This document shows, in pieces, positions 7,836 through 15,952 of a stretch of DNA of 37,853 nt; position 1 is the first letter of the stretch; the number at the start of each line of letters is the position of its first letter. This DNA comes from Verrucomicrobiota bacterium (GTDB taxonomy: Bacteria; Verrucomicrobiota; Verrucomicrobiia; Opitutales; Coraliomargaritaceae). The translations under genes were made by a program, and so were the position numbers. The notes below the pieces were generated by a model. That model made no database searches. It was not told where the DNA came from and saw only the letters and a program-made list of their open reading frames with translations. Location of the stretch: positions 1-37,853 of the forward strand of contig JAACDB010000001.1 of the NCBI GenBank assembly GCA_009937095.1, given 5' to 3'.

Positions 7836-8497
7836 GGCTGGTTTGGATGATGGGTTTGATGGGCTTGTGCCTGGCTGGGATTGCTTCGGCTGTGCCGGAA
7901 CTGAAATGGGATCGAACTGTTGCCAAGGTGGAGATGGGTCCGCGTGATTTGGAAGCGCAGGTGAGTTACCGGGTGACGAACAAGAGTGATGCAACGGTGC
8001 GTTTAAATCGGGTGGAGAGCAGTTGTGGTTGTACGGCAGCATTACCGGAGAAGCAGGTCTTGGGAGCGGGGGAATCGACGGTCGTAACAGCGGTTTTTGA
8101 AAAGGGTAAGCGGCGCGGGAAAAACGGGAGTGTGCTGCGGGTCTATCTTGAGGGGGTAGCGGAACCGGTAGCTCATTTAAGGCTGGAGGTGGACATCCTG
8201 GAAATCATGACCCTGCAACCGGAGATTTTGTATTGGAACGGTGGGAAGAGGGGGGCGCGCACGGTGGCCTTGCATTTGGATCGTACATTCGCGGATCGAA
8301 TGGGGGCAATCCAATTCGACGAGGAACGCATGAAGGTGAGTCTGGTGACTGTCTCGGCAGAAAAAGGCTTTTATGAAATGACGGTCGAGCCGTTGGGGTA
8401 TGATGTGAACTTAAGGGAAAAGCTACTGTTACAGGCCTTGAATGCGGCGGGCGCGGTGGTTGAGGAAAAGAGCGTGCATGTGTTTGTACGGCCCTGA
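7832..8497 (+). CDS. DUF1573 domain secreted protein
   Basis: The GTG start at 7832 overlaps the preceding stop as GTGA and follows an AGGAGGGAGG ribosome-binding site, one of the few clear ones here. The 221-residue product has a signal peptide (about 1-20, ending ASA) and an immunoglobulin-like DUF1573 domain (about 38-120). The typical VESSCGCT motif is present (Cys65 and Cys67). DUF1573 proteins are widespread in Bacteroidetes, Planctomycetes and Verrucomicrobia and have no firmly known role. Tight coupling to the MauE-like and rhodanese genes suggests that the CxC pair is a redox or sulfur substrate of its neighbours. Confidence 0.87.
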   Translation: MRLVWMMGLMGLCLAGIASAVPELKWDRTVAKVEMGPRDLEAQVSYRVTNKSDATVRLNRVESSCGCTAALPEKQVLGAGESTVVTAVFEKGKRRGKNGSVLRVYLEGVAEPVAHLRLEVDILEIMTLQPEILYWNGGKRGARTVALHLDRTFADRMGAIQFDEERMKVSLVTVSAEKGFYEMTVEPLGYDVNLREKLLLQALNAAGAVVEEKSVHVFVRP

Positions 8498-8566
8498 GTG
8501 GCTTTGAATCGTTGCGGGATCTATCGGCGCTTGAAATCACTGCCAGATATATTACATAAAGAACCT

Positions 8567-9574
8567 ATGAAAGTTTTCACACGTCGCAATTTCCTTAAAT
8601 TTTCGGTCGGATCGGCAGCGGTTCTTAAGAGCAGCAGCGCCTGGGCAGAAGCTGCTTCGCAAGTGGTCATTCCAAAACGAAAGTTTGGTCGTCATGGGGA
8701 CATGCTTTCAGTGGTGGGTTTCGGAGGGCATACGCTCTATCTGGCAGGTTCGCAAAAAGAAGCGAATGCGATTGTACACCGGGCGATCGATCTGGGGGTC
8801 AATTTCTTTGAGAACGCCTGGGACTACCACGGTGGCGAGGCGGAGGAGTATATGGGAGAAGCCTTGAAGGGCCGTAGGGACAAGGTTTTCCTGATGACGA
8901 AGTTCTGTAATTACCACAGTAAAAATTATAGTCCGGATGTCGCGGGAGCGATGCGAATGCTGGAGGATTCCCTGCGCCGTTTAAAGACGGACCACTTGGA
9001 TTTGTGGATGCTGCACAATGTCAGCAAGGACGATGCGCACGATGCCTACCGTAAGGAGGGCGCGATCGAGGCTTTAGAATTGGCGAAACAGCAGGGAAAA
9101 ATTCGCTACACCGGATTTACCGGGCACACCGATCCTAAAATACATCGCGAGATTATCGAGGGTGGGTATCGATGGGATGCGACCTTGATGCCGGTCTCGG
9201 TGGTGGGTGCTTTGAAGTCGCGGGCTTTTGAAACTGAGATCATGCCGTTGTGCGAAAAGCACGAGATTGCGGTGTTGGGCATGAAGGGCTTTGGCGGCAG
9301 TCGCCGTACGCATTTACATGAAACGACCAATGCGCAGGAGGTATTGCAATATGCCTTGAGCTATCCGCAGGTATGCTGCCACGTGGTCGGTGTGGACAAA
9401 ATGGAATACATGGATCAGGCAGTTGCCGGATGCGCAGCCGAGCCGTTTAAGGCCGAGGAGCGTGCGCGTTTCGCGGTCAATGATCGGCCGGGCTCACCGG
9501 ACTATGCCGCTATGCAACACGGTGCGGCGCATTACGAGTCGGCCTGCAGTCACCGCAGATCGCAGGAGGCTTAG
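8567..9574 (+). CDS. Tat-exported aldo/keto reductase with Glu in place of the catalytic Asp
   Basis: I chose the ATG at 8567 (335 aa) because a twin-arginine signal follows at once (RRNFLKF at 6-12, then a hydrophobic run ending AWA). The AKR barrel covers about 36-315. The active-site tetrad can be placed: Tyr87 in WDYHGG, Lys112 in LMTKF, and His150 in WMLHNV. The usual Asp five residues before Tyr is Glu82. Secreted AKR-fold proteins of this type are common near sugar genes in Verrucomicrobia and related phyla and probably oxidise or reduce sugars in the periplasm. It is separated from the DUF1573 gene by 69 bases and may have its own promoter. Confidence 0.85.
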   Translation: MKVFTRRNFLKFSVGSAAVLKSSSAWAEAASQVVIPKRKFGRHGDMLSVVGFGGHTLYLAGSQKEANAIVHRAIDLGVNFFENAWDYHGGEAEEYMGEALKGRRDKVFLMTKFCNYHSKNYSPDVAGAMRMLEDSLRRLKTDHLDLWMLHNVSKDDAHDAYRKEGAIEALELAKQQGKIRYTGFTGHTDPKIHREIIEGGYRWDATLMPVSVVGALKSRAFETEIMPLCEKHEIAVLGMKGFGGSRRTHLHETTNAQEVLQYALSYPQVCCHVVGVDKMEYMDQAVAGCAAEPFKAEERARFAVNDRPGSPDYAAMQHGAAHYESACSHRRSQEA

Positions 9575-9577
9575 TTT

Positions 9578-10309
9578 CTAAAGGCGGTTGATACGGTTGG
9601 CGAGGAAGCCCGCGCCGAATCCGTTGTCGATATTGACGACGCTCAGTCCACTGGCGCAGGAGTTGAGCATTCCCAACAGAGCCGAGAGGCCTTCAAAACT
9701 GGAGCCATAGCCAACGCTGGTGGGCACCGCAATGACCGGTGCGTCCACGAGGCCACCGACCACGCTGGGAAGGGCGCCTTCCATGCCCGCGACGACAATG
9801 ACCACGCGACAGGCGCGGATGGTTTCAACGCTGGCGAGGAGTCGGTGGAGTCCGGCGACACCGGCGTCGTAAACGGTTGCCACGGGGTTGCCGTAAAATT
9901 CAAGGGTTAGGCGGGCTTCCTCGGCGACGGGCAGGTCGGAGGTGCCGGCGCAGACGAGGGCGACTTGGGTGGTGGCGGGTACGGGTTTTGCGAGGATGCG
10001 GGTGAGCACCCGCGCTTGGGGGCAGTAGTCGGCATCGGGGAAGGTTTGGCAGAGTGCTTTGGCGTTTTCGGTATCGAGGCGGGTGACGAGGGTGTTCTGT
10101 TCGCGCTTTGCCATGCTTTGCATGATCTCACGGATTTGTTCGCTGGTTTTGCCTTCGCCGTAGATGACTTCGGGGGCGCCGTTGCGAGCTTCGCGGGCGA
10201 GGTCGACGCGGCTGTGGCCGAGGTCTTCAAAGCCTTGCAATTCGCTGAGGGCGGACTCGAGGTCGATGGTTCCCGCCTGGAGTTGTTCAAGTATTTCGCG
10301 GGTTGTCAT
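9578..10309 (-). CDS. larB: LarB, pyridinium-3,5-biscarboxylic acid mononucleotide synthase
   Basis: The 243-residue protein matches LarB. The N-terminal half is the usual REILEQLQAG(T) helical part with VIYGEGKT. The C-terminal half has the AIR-carboxylase-like fold with CAGTSDLPVAEEA, VVAGMEGALPSVVGGL and VPTSVGYG. The end carries NSCASGLSVVNIDNGFGAGF with Cys218 in the position of the cysteine that binds the NAD-type substrate in LarB. It carboxylates and hydrolyses nicotinic acid adenine dinucleotide, the first step towards the nickel-pincer cofactor. It is 5 bases after larC in a leftward pair and faces the aldo/keto reductase gene tail to tail. Confidence 0.95.
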   Translation of the reverse strand: MTTREILEQLQAGTIDLESALSELQGFEDLGHSRVDLAREARNGAPEVIYGEGKTSEQIREIMQSMAKREQNTLVTRLDTENAKALCQTFPDADYCPQARVLTRILAKPVPATTQVALVCAGTSDLPVAEEARLTLEFYGNPVATVYDAGVAGLHRLLASVETIRACRVVIVVAGMEGALPSVVGGLVDAPVIAVPTSVGYGSSFEGLSALLGMLNSCASGLSVVNIDNGFGAGFLANRINRL

Positions 10310-10314
10310 AAGGC

Positions 10315-11526
10315 TTAGGGTTTTTGCTCGGTGATGCAGTCGGCAAGCTGTGCTTCAATCTGGGCGAGGGATTGGTTTTGTTCGCGGGCGATGCGGGCGG
10401 CGTCTTCGTGTTCGATCTTATGGCGTTTGGAACCGTCGGGAAGGGTGGCGGTTTTGATACGGACGGGACCCCATGGGGTTTCCAGGGTTTGAATTTCGCG
10501 CGAAAGTTTGGAACGTTCCCAGCGTTGGTGGCGGATGCCAAGGGTGCGGCTGTGTTTAAAAATGCAGGCTTCGATGTTTTCGAGTTGGTCCTCCGCGACC
10601 AGAGCGTGGACGATGCAACCGAGGCGACCCTTCTTGAAAGTGGCAGGTGTTTGCCAACAATCGAGTGCACCCGCTTCCATGATTTGCTCACAGAGGAAGG
10701 CGGTCGCTTCAGCGGTCATGTCGTCGATATTGGTGGCGAGTTCCAGAATGTGATCGGATTCGTTAGTGGCATCGCTCGTTTCGAGCAGGGAGAGGTAGAG
10801 GGCGTTGGCGAGCTTGGGGTCGTCCCGATGACCGGTTGCAATAACGCTTTTGATTTGGGTTCCGGCGATGCGTGTTTGGAAGGCGCAGGCTTTGCCAATG
10901 AGCAGCGCGGCACCGGTGGGGGTGGTGCATTCCTTGTCGGTTGCTCCGGCAGTAAAGGGGACGCCTTCGAGGAGGCGCGCGGTGGCCGGTGCGGGAACGG
11001 GCATGGTGCCATGAGCGCATTGAACGGTGCCTCCGCCGACTTCGAGGGTGGAGCAGGCGATGCGGTTGATTTTGAGCAGGTGCCAACAAATCGCGGCGCC
11101 CACCATATCGACAATGGAATCGAGCGCACCGACTTCATGAAAGTGGACTTGGTCGGGCTCGATGCCGTGAACGGCACCTTCGGCCTCCGCGAGGACGGCA
11201 AAGCAGGCCAAGGCATCCTTTTTAATTTCAGACGCCAATTCGCTGAATTCGATAGCTTCGCGTATTTCGCGGTAAGTGCGGTGATGGTGATGGTGTCCGT
11301 GATGATGATGGTCGTCGTGTTCGTGCTCTTTTTCCAGAACGACCTTACAGTTGAGTCCGCTGATACCCTGACGTTTGTTTTGCTCGAACTCGAGGGACCA
11401 ACCGGAATAGGGCAGCTTGCGCAATTCGGCTTCAAGCGCGGCGGGATCGACTCCGAGGGCGACCATGGCGGCAAGGTTCATGTCGCCGCTGATCCCGGCG
11501 GGGCAATGGTAAAGCAAAGTGCGCAT
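10315..11526 (-). CDS. larC: LarC, nickel insertion enzyme for the nickel-pincer cofactor
   Basis: The 403-residue protein starts with the LarC hallmark CPAGISGDMNLAAMVALG, then carries a histidine-rich metal-binding stretch (about 68-83, nearly all His with some Asp/Glu), and later HFHEVGALDSIVD and LATNIDDMTAE. LarC uses CTP and nickel to metallate the bis-thiolated precursor. In Lactobacillus plantarum it is split into two parts by a programmed frameshift; here it is one uninterrupted frame, as in most bacteria. It is the first gene of the leftward larCB pair. A divergent larE begins 70 bases away. Confidence 0.95.
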   Translation of the reverse strand: MRTLLYHCPAGISGDMNLAAMVALGVDPAALEAELRKLPYSGWSLEFEQNKRQGISGLNCKVVLEKEHEHDDHHHHGHHHHHRTYREIREAIEFSELASEIKKDALACFAVLAEAEGAVHGIEPDQVHFHEVGALDSIVDMVGAAICWHLLKINRIACSTLEVGGGTVQCAHGTMPVPAPATARLLEGVPFTAGATDKECTTPTGAALLIGKACAFQTRIAGTQIKSVIATGHRDDPKLANALYLSLLETSDATNESDHILELATNIDDMTAEATAFLCEQIMEAGALDCWQTPATFKKGRLGCIVHALVAEDQLENIEACIFKHSRTLGIRHQRWERSKLSREIQTLETPWGPVRIKTATLPDGSKRHKIEHEDAARIAREQNQSLAQIEAQLADCITEQKP

Positions 11527-11561
11527 GTGTCTGGTTTAGTTAAAACAGGCTTGAGGGCAAG

Positions 11562-11590
11562 TTGACAGATTGGTTGAGAGGCATTAGCAA
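11562..11590 (+). promoter_or_regulatory. Candidate sigma-70 promoter for larE
   Basis: TTGACA at 11562-11567 is a perfect -35 hexamer. Seventeen bases later lies TAGCAA (11585-11590), a weak -10. Transcription would then begin at or very near the larE start codon, giving little or no leader; no Shine-Dalgarno site is seen before the ATG. The divergent larC promoter must share this 70-base gap. Confidence 0.3.
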
Positions 11591-11596
11591 AACAAC

Positions 11597-12406
11597 ATGA
11601 AAGCGATGGAAGATCTCAAGGCTTGGTATGGGCAATGCCCCGGCGCTTTGGTGGCTTTTTCCGGAGGGGTGGACAGTTCCTTGGTGGCATTTCTGGCGCG
11701 TCATTTTTTAGGAGCGGAACGCGTGAAGGCGGTCATCTCGGCCTCGCCAAGCCTGAAGCTCTCGGATTTGGAAGCGGCGAAGCATTTTGCTATGGGAATG
11801 GATTTGCCGCTCGAGGTGATCACCACCACAGAAATGGACAAGCCCGATTATTTTGAGAATCCGGCGAACCGTTGTTATTTTTACAAGCACACCCTGTATG
11901 ACGAATTGCTTGGCTTGGCGGGGGAATATCCCGGTTGGTGGGTTTTGAATGGTACGAACACGGACGACACGGGGGACTATCGCCCGGGATTAAAGGCAGC
12001 AGAAGAATTCAAGGTGCGATCACCGCTGGTGGATTGTGGGGTGGACAAGGCGGGGGTGCGCGCTTTGGCAGAACATTTCAATTTGGTCTGCTGGGATAAA
12101 CCCGCCAGTCCGTGCCTGTCCTCACGGGTTCCCTATGGCGAACGTATAACGGTTGATAAATTGCGTCAGATTGAGGCCGCGGAAGCCTTGGTCACCGAGG
12201 CGGGTTTCCGGATCAATCGGGTGCGCCATCACGGTGAGACTGCGCGGGTGGAAGTCGAGCGGGATGCGATTGGCGGGCTTGCTGCCGTGCAGGATCGGTT
12301 GAAGGCATCCATTCAGGCGCTGGGGGTCCGCGAAGTAGAATTTGACACAGAGGGTTTTGTTTCGGGCAAGTTGAATCGTGCGATAATTTCTAGCGCAGGA
12401 AGATAA
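11597..12406 (+). CDS. larE: LarE, ATP-dependent sulfurtransferase for the nickel-pincer cofactor
   Basis: The 269-residue protein is an adenine-nucleotide alpha hydrolase of the LarE kind. The PP-loop SGGVDSS is at 22-28. NRCYFYKH at 91-98 and WDKPASPCLSSRVPYG at 166-181 are typical. Cys173 lies in the position of the cysteine that, in L. plantarum LarE, gives up its sulfur. LarE adds two sulfurs to the pincer precursor before nickel insertion. The start at 11597 is the first ATG and has no clear Shine-Dalgarno. The gene's last 17 bases overlap the end of the convergent permease gene. No larA (the racemase using the cofactor) is seen in the window. Confidence 0.94.
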   Translation: MKAMEDLKAWYGQCPGALVAFSGGVDSSLVAFLARHFLGAERVKAVISASPSLKLSDLEAAKHFAMGMDLPLEVITTTEMDKPDYFENPANRCYFYKHTLYDELLGLAGEYPGWWVLNGTNTDDTGDYRPGLKAAEEFKVRSPLVDCGVDKAGVRALAEHFNLVCWDKPASPCLSSRVPYGERITVDKLRQIEAAEALVTEAGFRINRVRHHGETARVEVERDAIGGLAAVQDRLKASIQALGVREVEFDTEGFVSGKLNRAIISSAGR

Positions 12407-13241
12407 CCATAATAATCGAGCAAACCAATAGGGCGGCACCGAAGAGACGCCAGGCAAAGAAGGCCGCCACGTCTTCGCCGCGACCATAGAAACGGTCGAC
12501 CACAACGGTCCAGATCGCCCGGGAAGCGTAAATAATATTAATCATCACCGCTTGCCCTGTGAGACCGATGAGCAGGATGACGAAGGTGGTTTGGAAGCCC
12601 ATGATAAGGGAGCCGAAATACATGGGCTTGCGGGCTTCTGGTGCGGGTTTGGGCAATTTCCCAAGACAGGGAACGAGTAGGGCAAGGGTTATAAAAAGGG
12701 TTGGGGAAAGCCAACCGATACCGAGTTGGGAACGCGCTTCCACCACAAGGATATCACAAGTGGCAAAAAGGATACTGGCTCCCGCCGCGTAGGCGGCCGC
12801 TTGGCGGCGGTTGGCAGTGAGCTTACGCGGTCCGCGCTGGATAAGAATGACCCCGAGGGTGGCAGTGACGGCGGCAATCCAGAGCCAGGTGTTCAGTTCC
12901 GCTTGACCCGTGGCGAAGGAGAAGATCGCAACAAGCAGGGTTTTGAGGCCGAGGAGGGGTCCAACGATAGAAAGGTCGCCTACCTCCAGTGCTTTGACGG
13001 AAAGGATGCGTCCAAGAAAGAGGGCAACTCCCGCAAGCATAGCAGTGAGCCAGGAGAACAGTTCGAAATCGCCACGGGCCACAAAGAATAGCGGAAGGGA
13101 CCACAGCGCCATCGCAATGTTGGTCGTGGCAACGGTACGCCTGAGGGTAGCACCGTTGTTCAAACCGCGCTTGATGTGCAGTGAACCGGCAGCGTAGAGG
13201 CAGGCAGCACCAGCAGCGCTAAAAATCAAGAGAGGACTCAT
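12390..13241 (-). CDS. DMT-superfamily (EamA-like) permease
   Basis: The 283-residue protein has about ten hydrophobic segments arranged in two halves, as in EamA/RhaT-type drug/metabolite transporters. The first half ends near a GDLSIVGPLLGLKTLLVA segment and the second contains INIIYASRAIWTVVVDRFYG. These are typical of EamA repeats (a conserved small-residue SRAIW turn near the end). The substrate cannot be read from the sequence. It ends inside larE, tail to tail, and is preceded by the small membrane gene on the same strand. Its nearness to the lar genes may be chance. Confidence 0.82.
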   Translation of the reverse strand: MSPLLIFSAAGAACLYAAGSLHIKRGLNNGATLRRTVATTNIAMALWSLPLFFVARGDFELFSWLTAMLAGVALFLGRILSVKALEVGDLSIVGPLLGLKTLLVAIFSFATGQAELNTWLWIAAVTATLGVILIQRGPRKLTANRRQAAAYAAGASILFATCDILVVEARSQLGIGWLSPTLFITLALLVPCLGKLPKPAPEARKPMYFGSLIMGFQTTFVILLIGLTGQAVMINIIYASRAIWTVVVDRFYGRGEDVAAFFAWRLFGAALLVCSIIMVIFLR

Positions 13242-13297
13242 CTTGTTAACGCAAGGTCATGGGTTGAACATGGTCCGCGTTTAAGGCTTAGGCAGGC

Positions 13298-13510
13298 TTA
13301 TTTTTTACGCAGGGAAGTCTGCCGTTGATAAAAGGCCAGGCAAAGCGAAGCGAGGACTGCCGCAAGCAGTAGGCTGAGGCCCAAGTGGCTGGGTTGCGTC
13401 AGGAAGTGAGATGCGTTTTGCAGGGCTCCCTCATTATGAGCGCCAGTCGGGTGAGCTTGGGCTGAATGAATCGCCATTACGAGAAGTAAGAAGAATGTAT
13501 TACGAACCAT
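13298..13510 (-). CDS. Small secreted/membrane protein with His residues, unrecognised
   Basis: The 70-residue product has a clean signal peptide (MVRNTFFLLLVMAIHSAQA), a short exposed part with four histidines (HPTGAH at 20-25, SHF, PSHLG), one membrane segment (about 43-60) and a basic tail. I do not recognise it. The pattern of a few exposed His residues then a membrane helix is reminiscent of the start of HupE/UreJ-type nickel proteins and of small DUF families near metal genes, but this is only a resemblance. It precedes the DMT gene by 56 bases on the same strand and could be co-transcribed. Confidence 0.6.
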   Translation of the reverse strand: MVRNTFFLLLVMAIHSAQAHPTGAHNEGALQNASHFLTQPSHLGLSLLLAAVLASLCLAFYQRQTSLRKK

Positions 13511-13540
13511 TATCGGTGCATAGGTTGGGTTTTATTGGAT

Positions 13541-13621
13541 GGCAATTGTTTTTGATTGTATCGTTTGCGGAAACGGGAATTAGGATCGCCATTGGCTTTA
13601 TTTATTAACACCCGTAATTCC
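13541..13621. promoter_or_regulatory. Possible operator elements ahead of the GH52 gene
   Basis: GGCAATTGTT at 13541-13550 agrees in 8 of 10 positions with the perfect palindrome AACAATTGTT found beside xylR (21384-21393). Further on, GGAATTA (13576-13582) and TAATTCC (13615-13621) form an inverted repeat extended by ACGG/CCGT with a one-base bulge. Either could bind the XylR-type regulator. Confidence 0.3.
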
Positions 13622-13696
13622 GTAAAAATACAAAATTCTGAACTTGCTTCTTTTTAAATACCGCGTTTTTATTTTATGGCGCTTTGAATGTTACAG

Positions 13697-13724
13697 TTGA
13701 GCGTTTCAAAAGTTTTAATACACT
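13697..13724 (+). promoter_or_regulatory. Candidate promoter for the GH52 operon
   Basis: TTGAGC at 13697-13702 and TACACT at 13719-13724 are 16 bases apart, each matching sigma-70 consensus in four of six positions. A start of transcription near 13731 would lie past the TTG codon at 13684 and before the ATG at 13792, which supports the ATG as the true start. Confidence 0.25.
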
Positions 13725-13791
13725 CTTCATTTGTCGTGCTTGGCTGAGTAGCGTCATTTTGATAAGTTCTCTTACTTACATTTTAGCAATT

Positions 13792-15927
13792 ATGTTACCG
13801 ACTCGTTCCTTTCACGCACAGCACTCGCCAATGGGCGCTCACGCTTCATTTACCATTGGTATGCACGGTGCGGAGGGTGGCATGGCGCTGGAACTTGGTA
13901 GTCCCGCCGATAGCGCAGTTTTTGTGGGATATCGTACGGCCTCAGGTCAAATGGTCACCTTGCCCTTTTACAAGGATATTTCCAATGAGGCAGAGCGCTA
14001 TAGCAAGCCCGATGAGGCAGCGGATAAGGGCCTGACCATTCTTGATGAATCAGAAATCCAGCGCGACTACGGTTGGGCAACGGACCAATTTCAAGCCAAG
14101 GGAATCGCCTTTAAAATCAGCACACCTTTTTTTGAGATTCCTGACCCCGCTAATTCGGATGCGGAGCAACTCAAATTCGCAAGCCTGCCGGCGACTTTTC
14201 TGGAGCTGAGTATCACCAATGATAGCGATGAAAAATGGGAAGGTTTTTTCGCCTTGGAAGGCGGGACTCCCTGGTCGCCGGTTTCGCAAAAGCGTCCTTT
14301 CAGCGGCGCGGTGACGCGCGATCGCATGGGCTTTGCAAGTGACAGCGAGGGCGTGCAGGAATTTGTGGAGTTTGGCGTGGAGCAGGCACTGGAACGCAAG
14401 CAACGCACCCCTAGTTCCGCGCTGGGTCCGGTGGCAGGGATATCCTTTGATGTCGAGCCCGGTGCCACCCGTACCGTACGCATCGTACTGGCTTACTTCA
14501 TTGGTGGGCAGGCGACCTTCAATCTTGAAGCCCGCTATTGGTATACCCGTCATTTTTCGAGTATTTACGAAGTTTTTGATTATGCCTTTGAGCACGAGGC
14601 GGCATATTTAAAATTGGCGGAAGAATGCGATACGAAACTGGCTTCGAGTGGACTGAGCGAGGCACAGCAGTTGCTCATCGCGCATGCCACACGGAGTTAT
14701 TACGGTTCCAGCGAATGGTTGGTCGATGCATCCGGCAAACCCCTGTGGGTCATTAATGAAGGTGAATACCTGATGATGAACACCCTCGATTTAACGGTGG
14801 ATATGATTTTCTTCGAGTTGATGCTGAATCCCTGGACGGTTCGCAATGTCTTGGAGCAATTTGTGAATCGCTATCAATACGAAGATCAGGTTTTTGCACC
14901 GGAGGATCCGACGAACATGCTGGAGGGTGGGGTCTCCTTCACGCACGACATGGGGGTGGGCAATCACTTTAGTCCGGAACAATATTCCTGCTACGAGTGT
15001 GTGGCGATCGACCGCAAATGCTTCTCTTACATGACTTGCGAACAGTTGACGAACTGGGTTTTGTGCGCGGGTTTGTATGTGAAGGCAACCGGCGACCAGG
15101 ACTTCCTTGGGCAACACCAGGATTTGCTCGGACGTTGCCTGCAGAGTCTCTTGAATCGCGATCATCCCGATCCGGCTCAACGCGACGGCTTAATGAGCTT
15201 TGAAAGTTCGCGCACCAAGGGGGGGGGAGAAATCACCACTTATGATTCTTTGGATCATTCACTGGGTCAGGCGCGGCGGAATGTTTACTTGGGCGGCAAG
15301 TGCTGGGCTTCTTATTTGGCGCTCGAAATGATGCTCTCGGAACTCGGCGAGACCGAGCGTGCCGAAGAGGCACATGCGGCAGCCGTACGTTGCGCTGCGA
15401 CGCTTACCGAATCCTTTGACGACAAGCTTGGTTTCATTCCGGCGGTTTTGGACGGCGAAAACACCAGTGCTATTATTCCCGCAGTGGAGGCCTTGATTTA
15501 TCCCTGGAAGATGGGCTTGGCAGATTCGCTTGCGGAAGATGGAGCATTTGGCGGCTACATCAAGATGCTGAAACAGCACACCGCTTACGTTTTGAAGCCG
15601 GGCGTTTGCCTTTACGAGGATGGCGGCTGGAAGCTTTCAAATAGCGCCGACAATTCCTGGATGAGTAAGATTTGCCTGAACCAATTCGTGGTGCGGGAAA
15701 TCCTCGGTATTGAATATGGCGAAGAGGCTCGTGCGGATGAGGCCCACGTCTATTGGGAAGTCAATGGATCCAAGTTCCAGGCATGCTCGGATCAATTTGC
15801 CTCGGGTAAACCGATAGGCAGTCTTTATTATCCCCGGATCGTAACCAATATTCTTTGGTTGGATTCGGCAGCAATGAAAACCGGCCTTACGAAATCCGTA
15901 GAGACGGTTACTTCTTGCAGCGCTTAA
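13792..15927 (+). CDS. GH52 beta-xylosidase
   Basis: The ATG at 13792 (711 aa) gives an N-terminus, MLPTRSFHAQHSPMGAH, that lines up directly with known GH52 enzymes (about 705 aa). An in-frame TTG at 13684 would add 36 residues that GH52 proteins lack. Family landmarks run the whole length: SPMGAHASFTIG, WVINEGEYLMMNTLDLTVD with the nucleophile Glu323, SFTHDMGVGN, EITTYDSLDHSLGQARRN with the acid/base Asp485, and DGGWKLSNSADNSW. Spacing of the two catalytic residues (162) is close to the Geobacillus enzyme (Glu335 and Asp495). There is no signal peptide in this form, so it acts in the cytoplasm on imported xylo-oligosaccharides. The symporter gene follows after 25 bases. Confidence 0.96.
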   Translation: MLPTRSFHAQHSPMGAHASFTIGMHGAEGGMALELGSPADSAVFVGYRTASGQMVTLPFYKDISNEAERYSKPDEAADKGLTILDESEIQRDYGWATDQFQAKGIAFKISTPFFEIPDPANSDAEQLKFASLPATFLELSITNDSDEKWEGFFALEGGTPWSPVSQKRPFSGAVTRDRMGFASDSEGVQEFVEFGVEQALERKQRTPSSALGPVAGISFDVEPGATRTVRIVLAYFIGGQATFNLEARYWYTRHFSSIYEVFDYAFEHEAAYLKLAEECDTKLASSGLSEAQQLLIAHATRSYYGSSEWLVDASGKPLWVINEGEYLMMNTLDLTVDMIFFELMLNPWTVRNVLEQFVNRYQYEDQVFAPEDPTNMLEGGVSFTHDMGVGNHFSPEQYSCYECVAIDRKCFSYMTCEQLTNWVLCAGLYVKATGDQDFLGQHQDLLGRCLQSLLNRDHPDPAQRDGLMSFESSRTKGGGEITTYDSLDHSLGQARRNVYLGGKCWASYLALEMMLSELGETERAEEAHAAAVRCAATLTESFDDKLGFIPAVLDGENTSAIIPAVEALIYPWKMGLADSLAEDGAFGGYIKMLKQHTAYVLKPGVCLYEDGGWKLSNSADNSWMSKICLNQFVVREILGIEYGEEARADEAHVYWEVNGSKFQACSDQFASGKPIGSLYYPRIVTNILWLDSAAMKTGLTKSVETVTSCSA

Positions 15928-15952
15928 GCACCCCAATCAAACCCTACCATTT

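Noticed and set aside
10324-11565. A 413-codon open frame opposite larC
   Set aside because: It matches the larC reading pattern in reverse and shows no recognisable motif; larC is certain on the other strand.
13684-13791. An upstream TTG start adding a hydrophobic N-terminus to the GH52 enzyme
   Set aside because: GH52 proteins begin at the equivalent of the ATG at 13792, and a candidate promoter lies between the two starts. I cannot fully exclude it.
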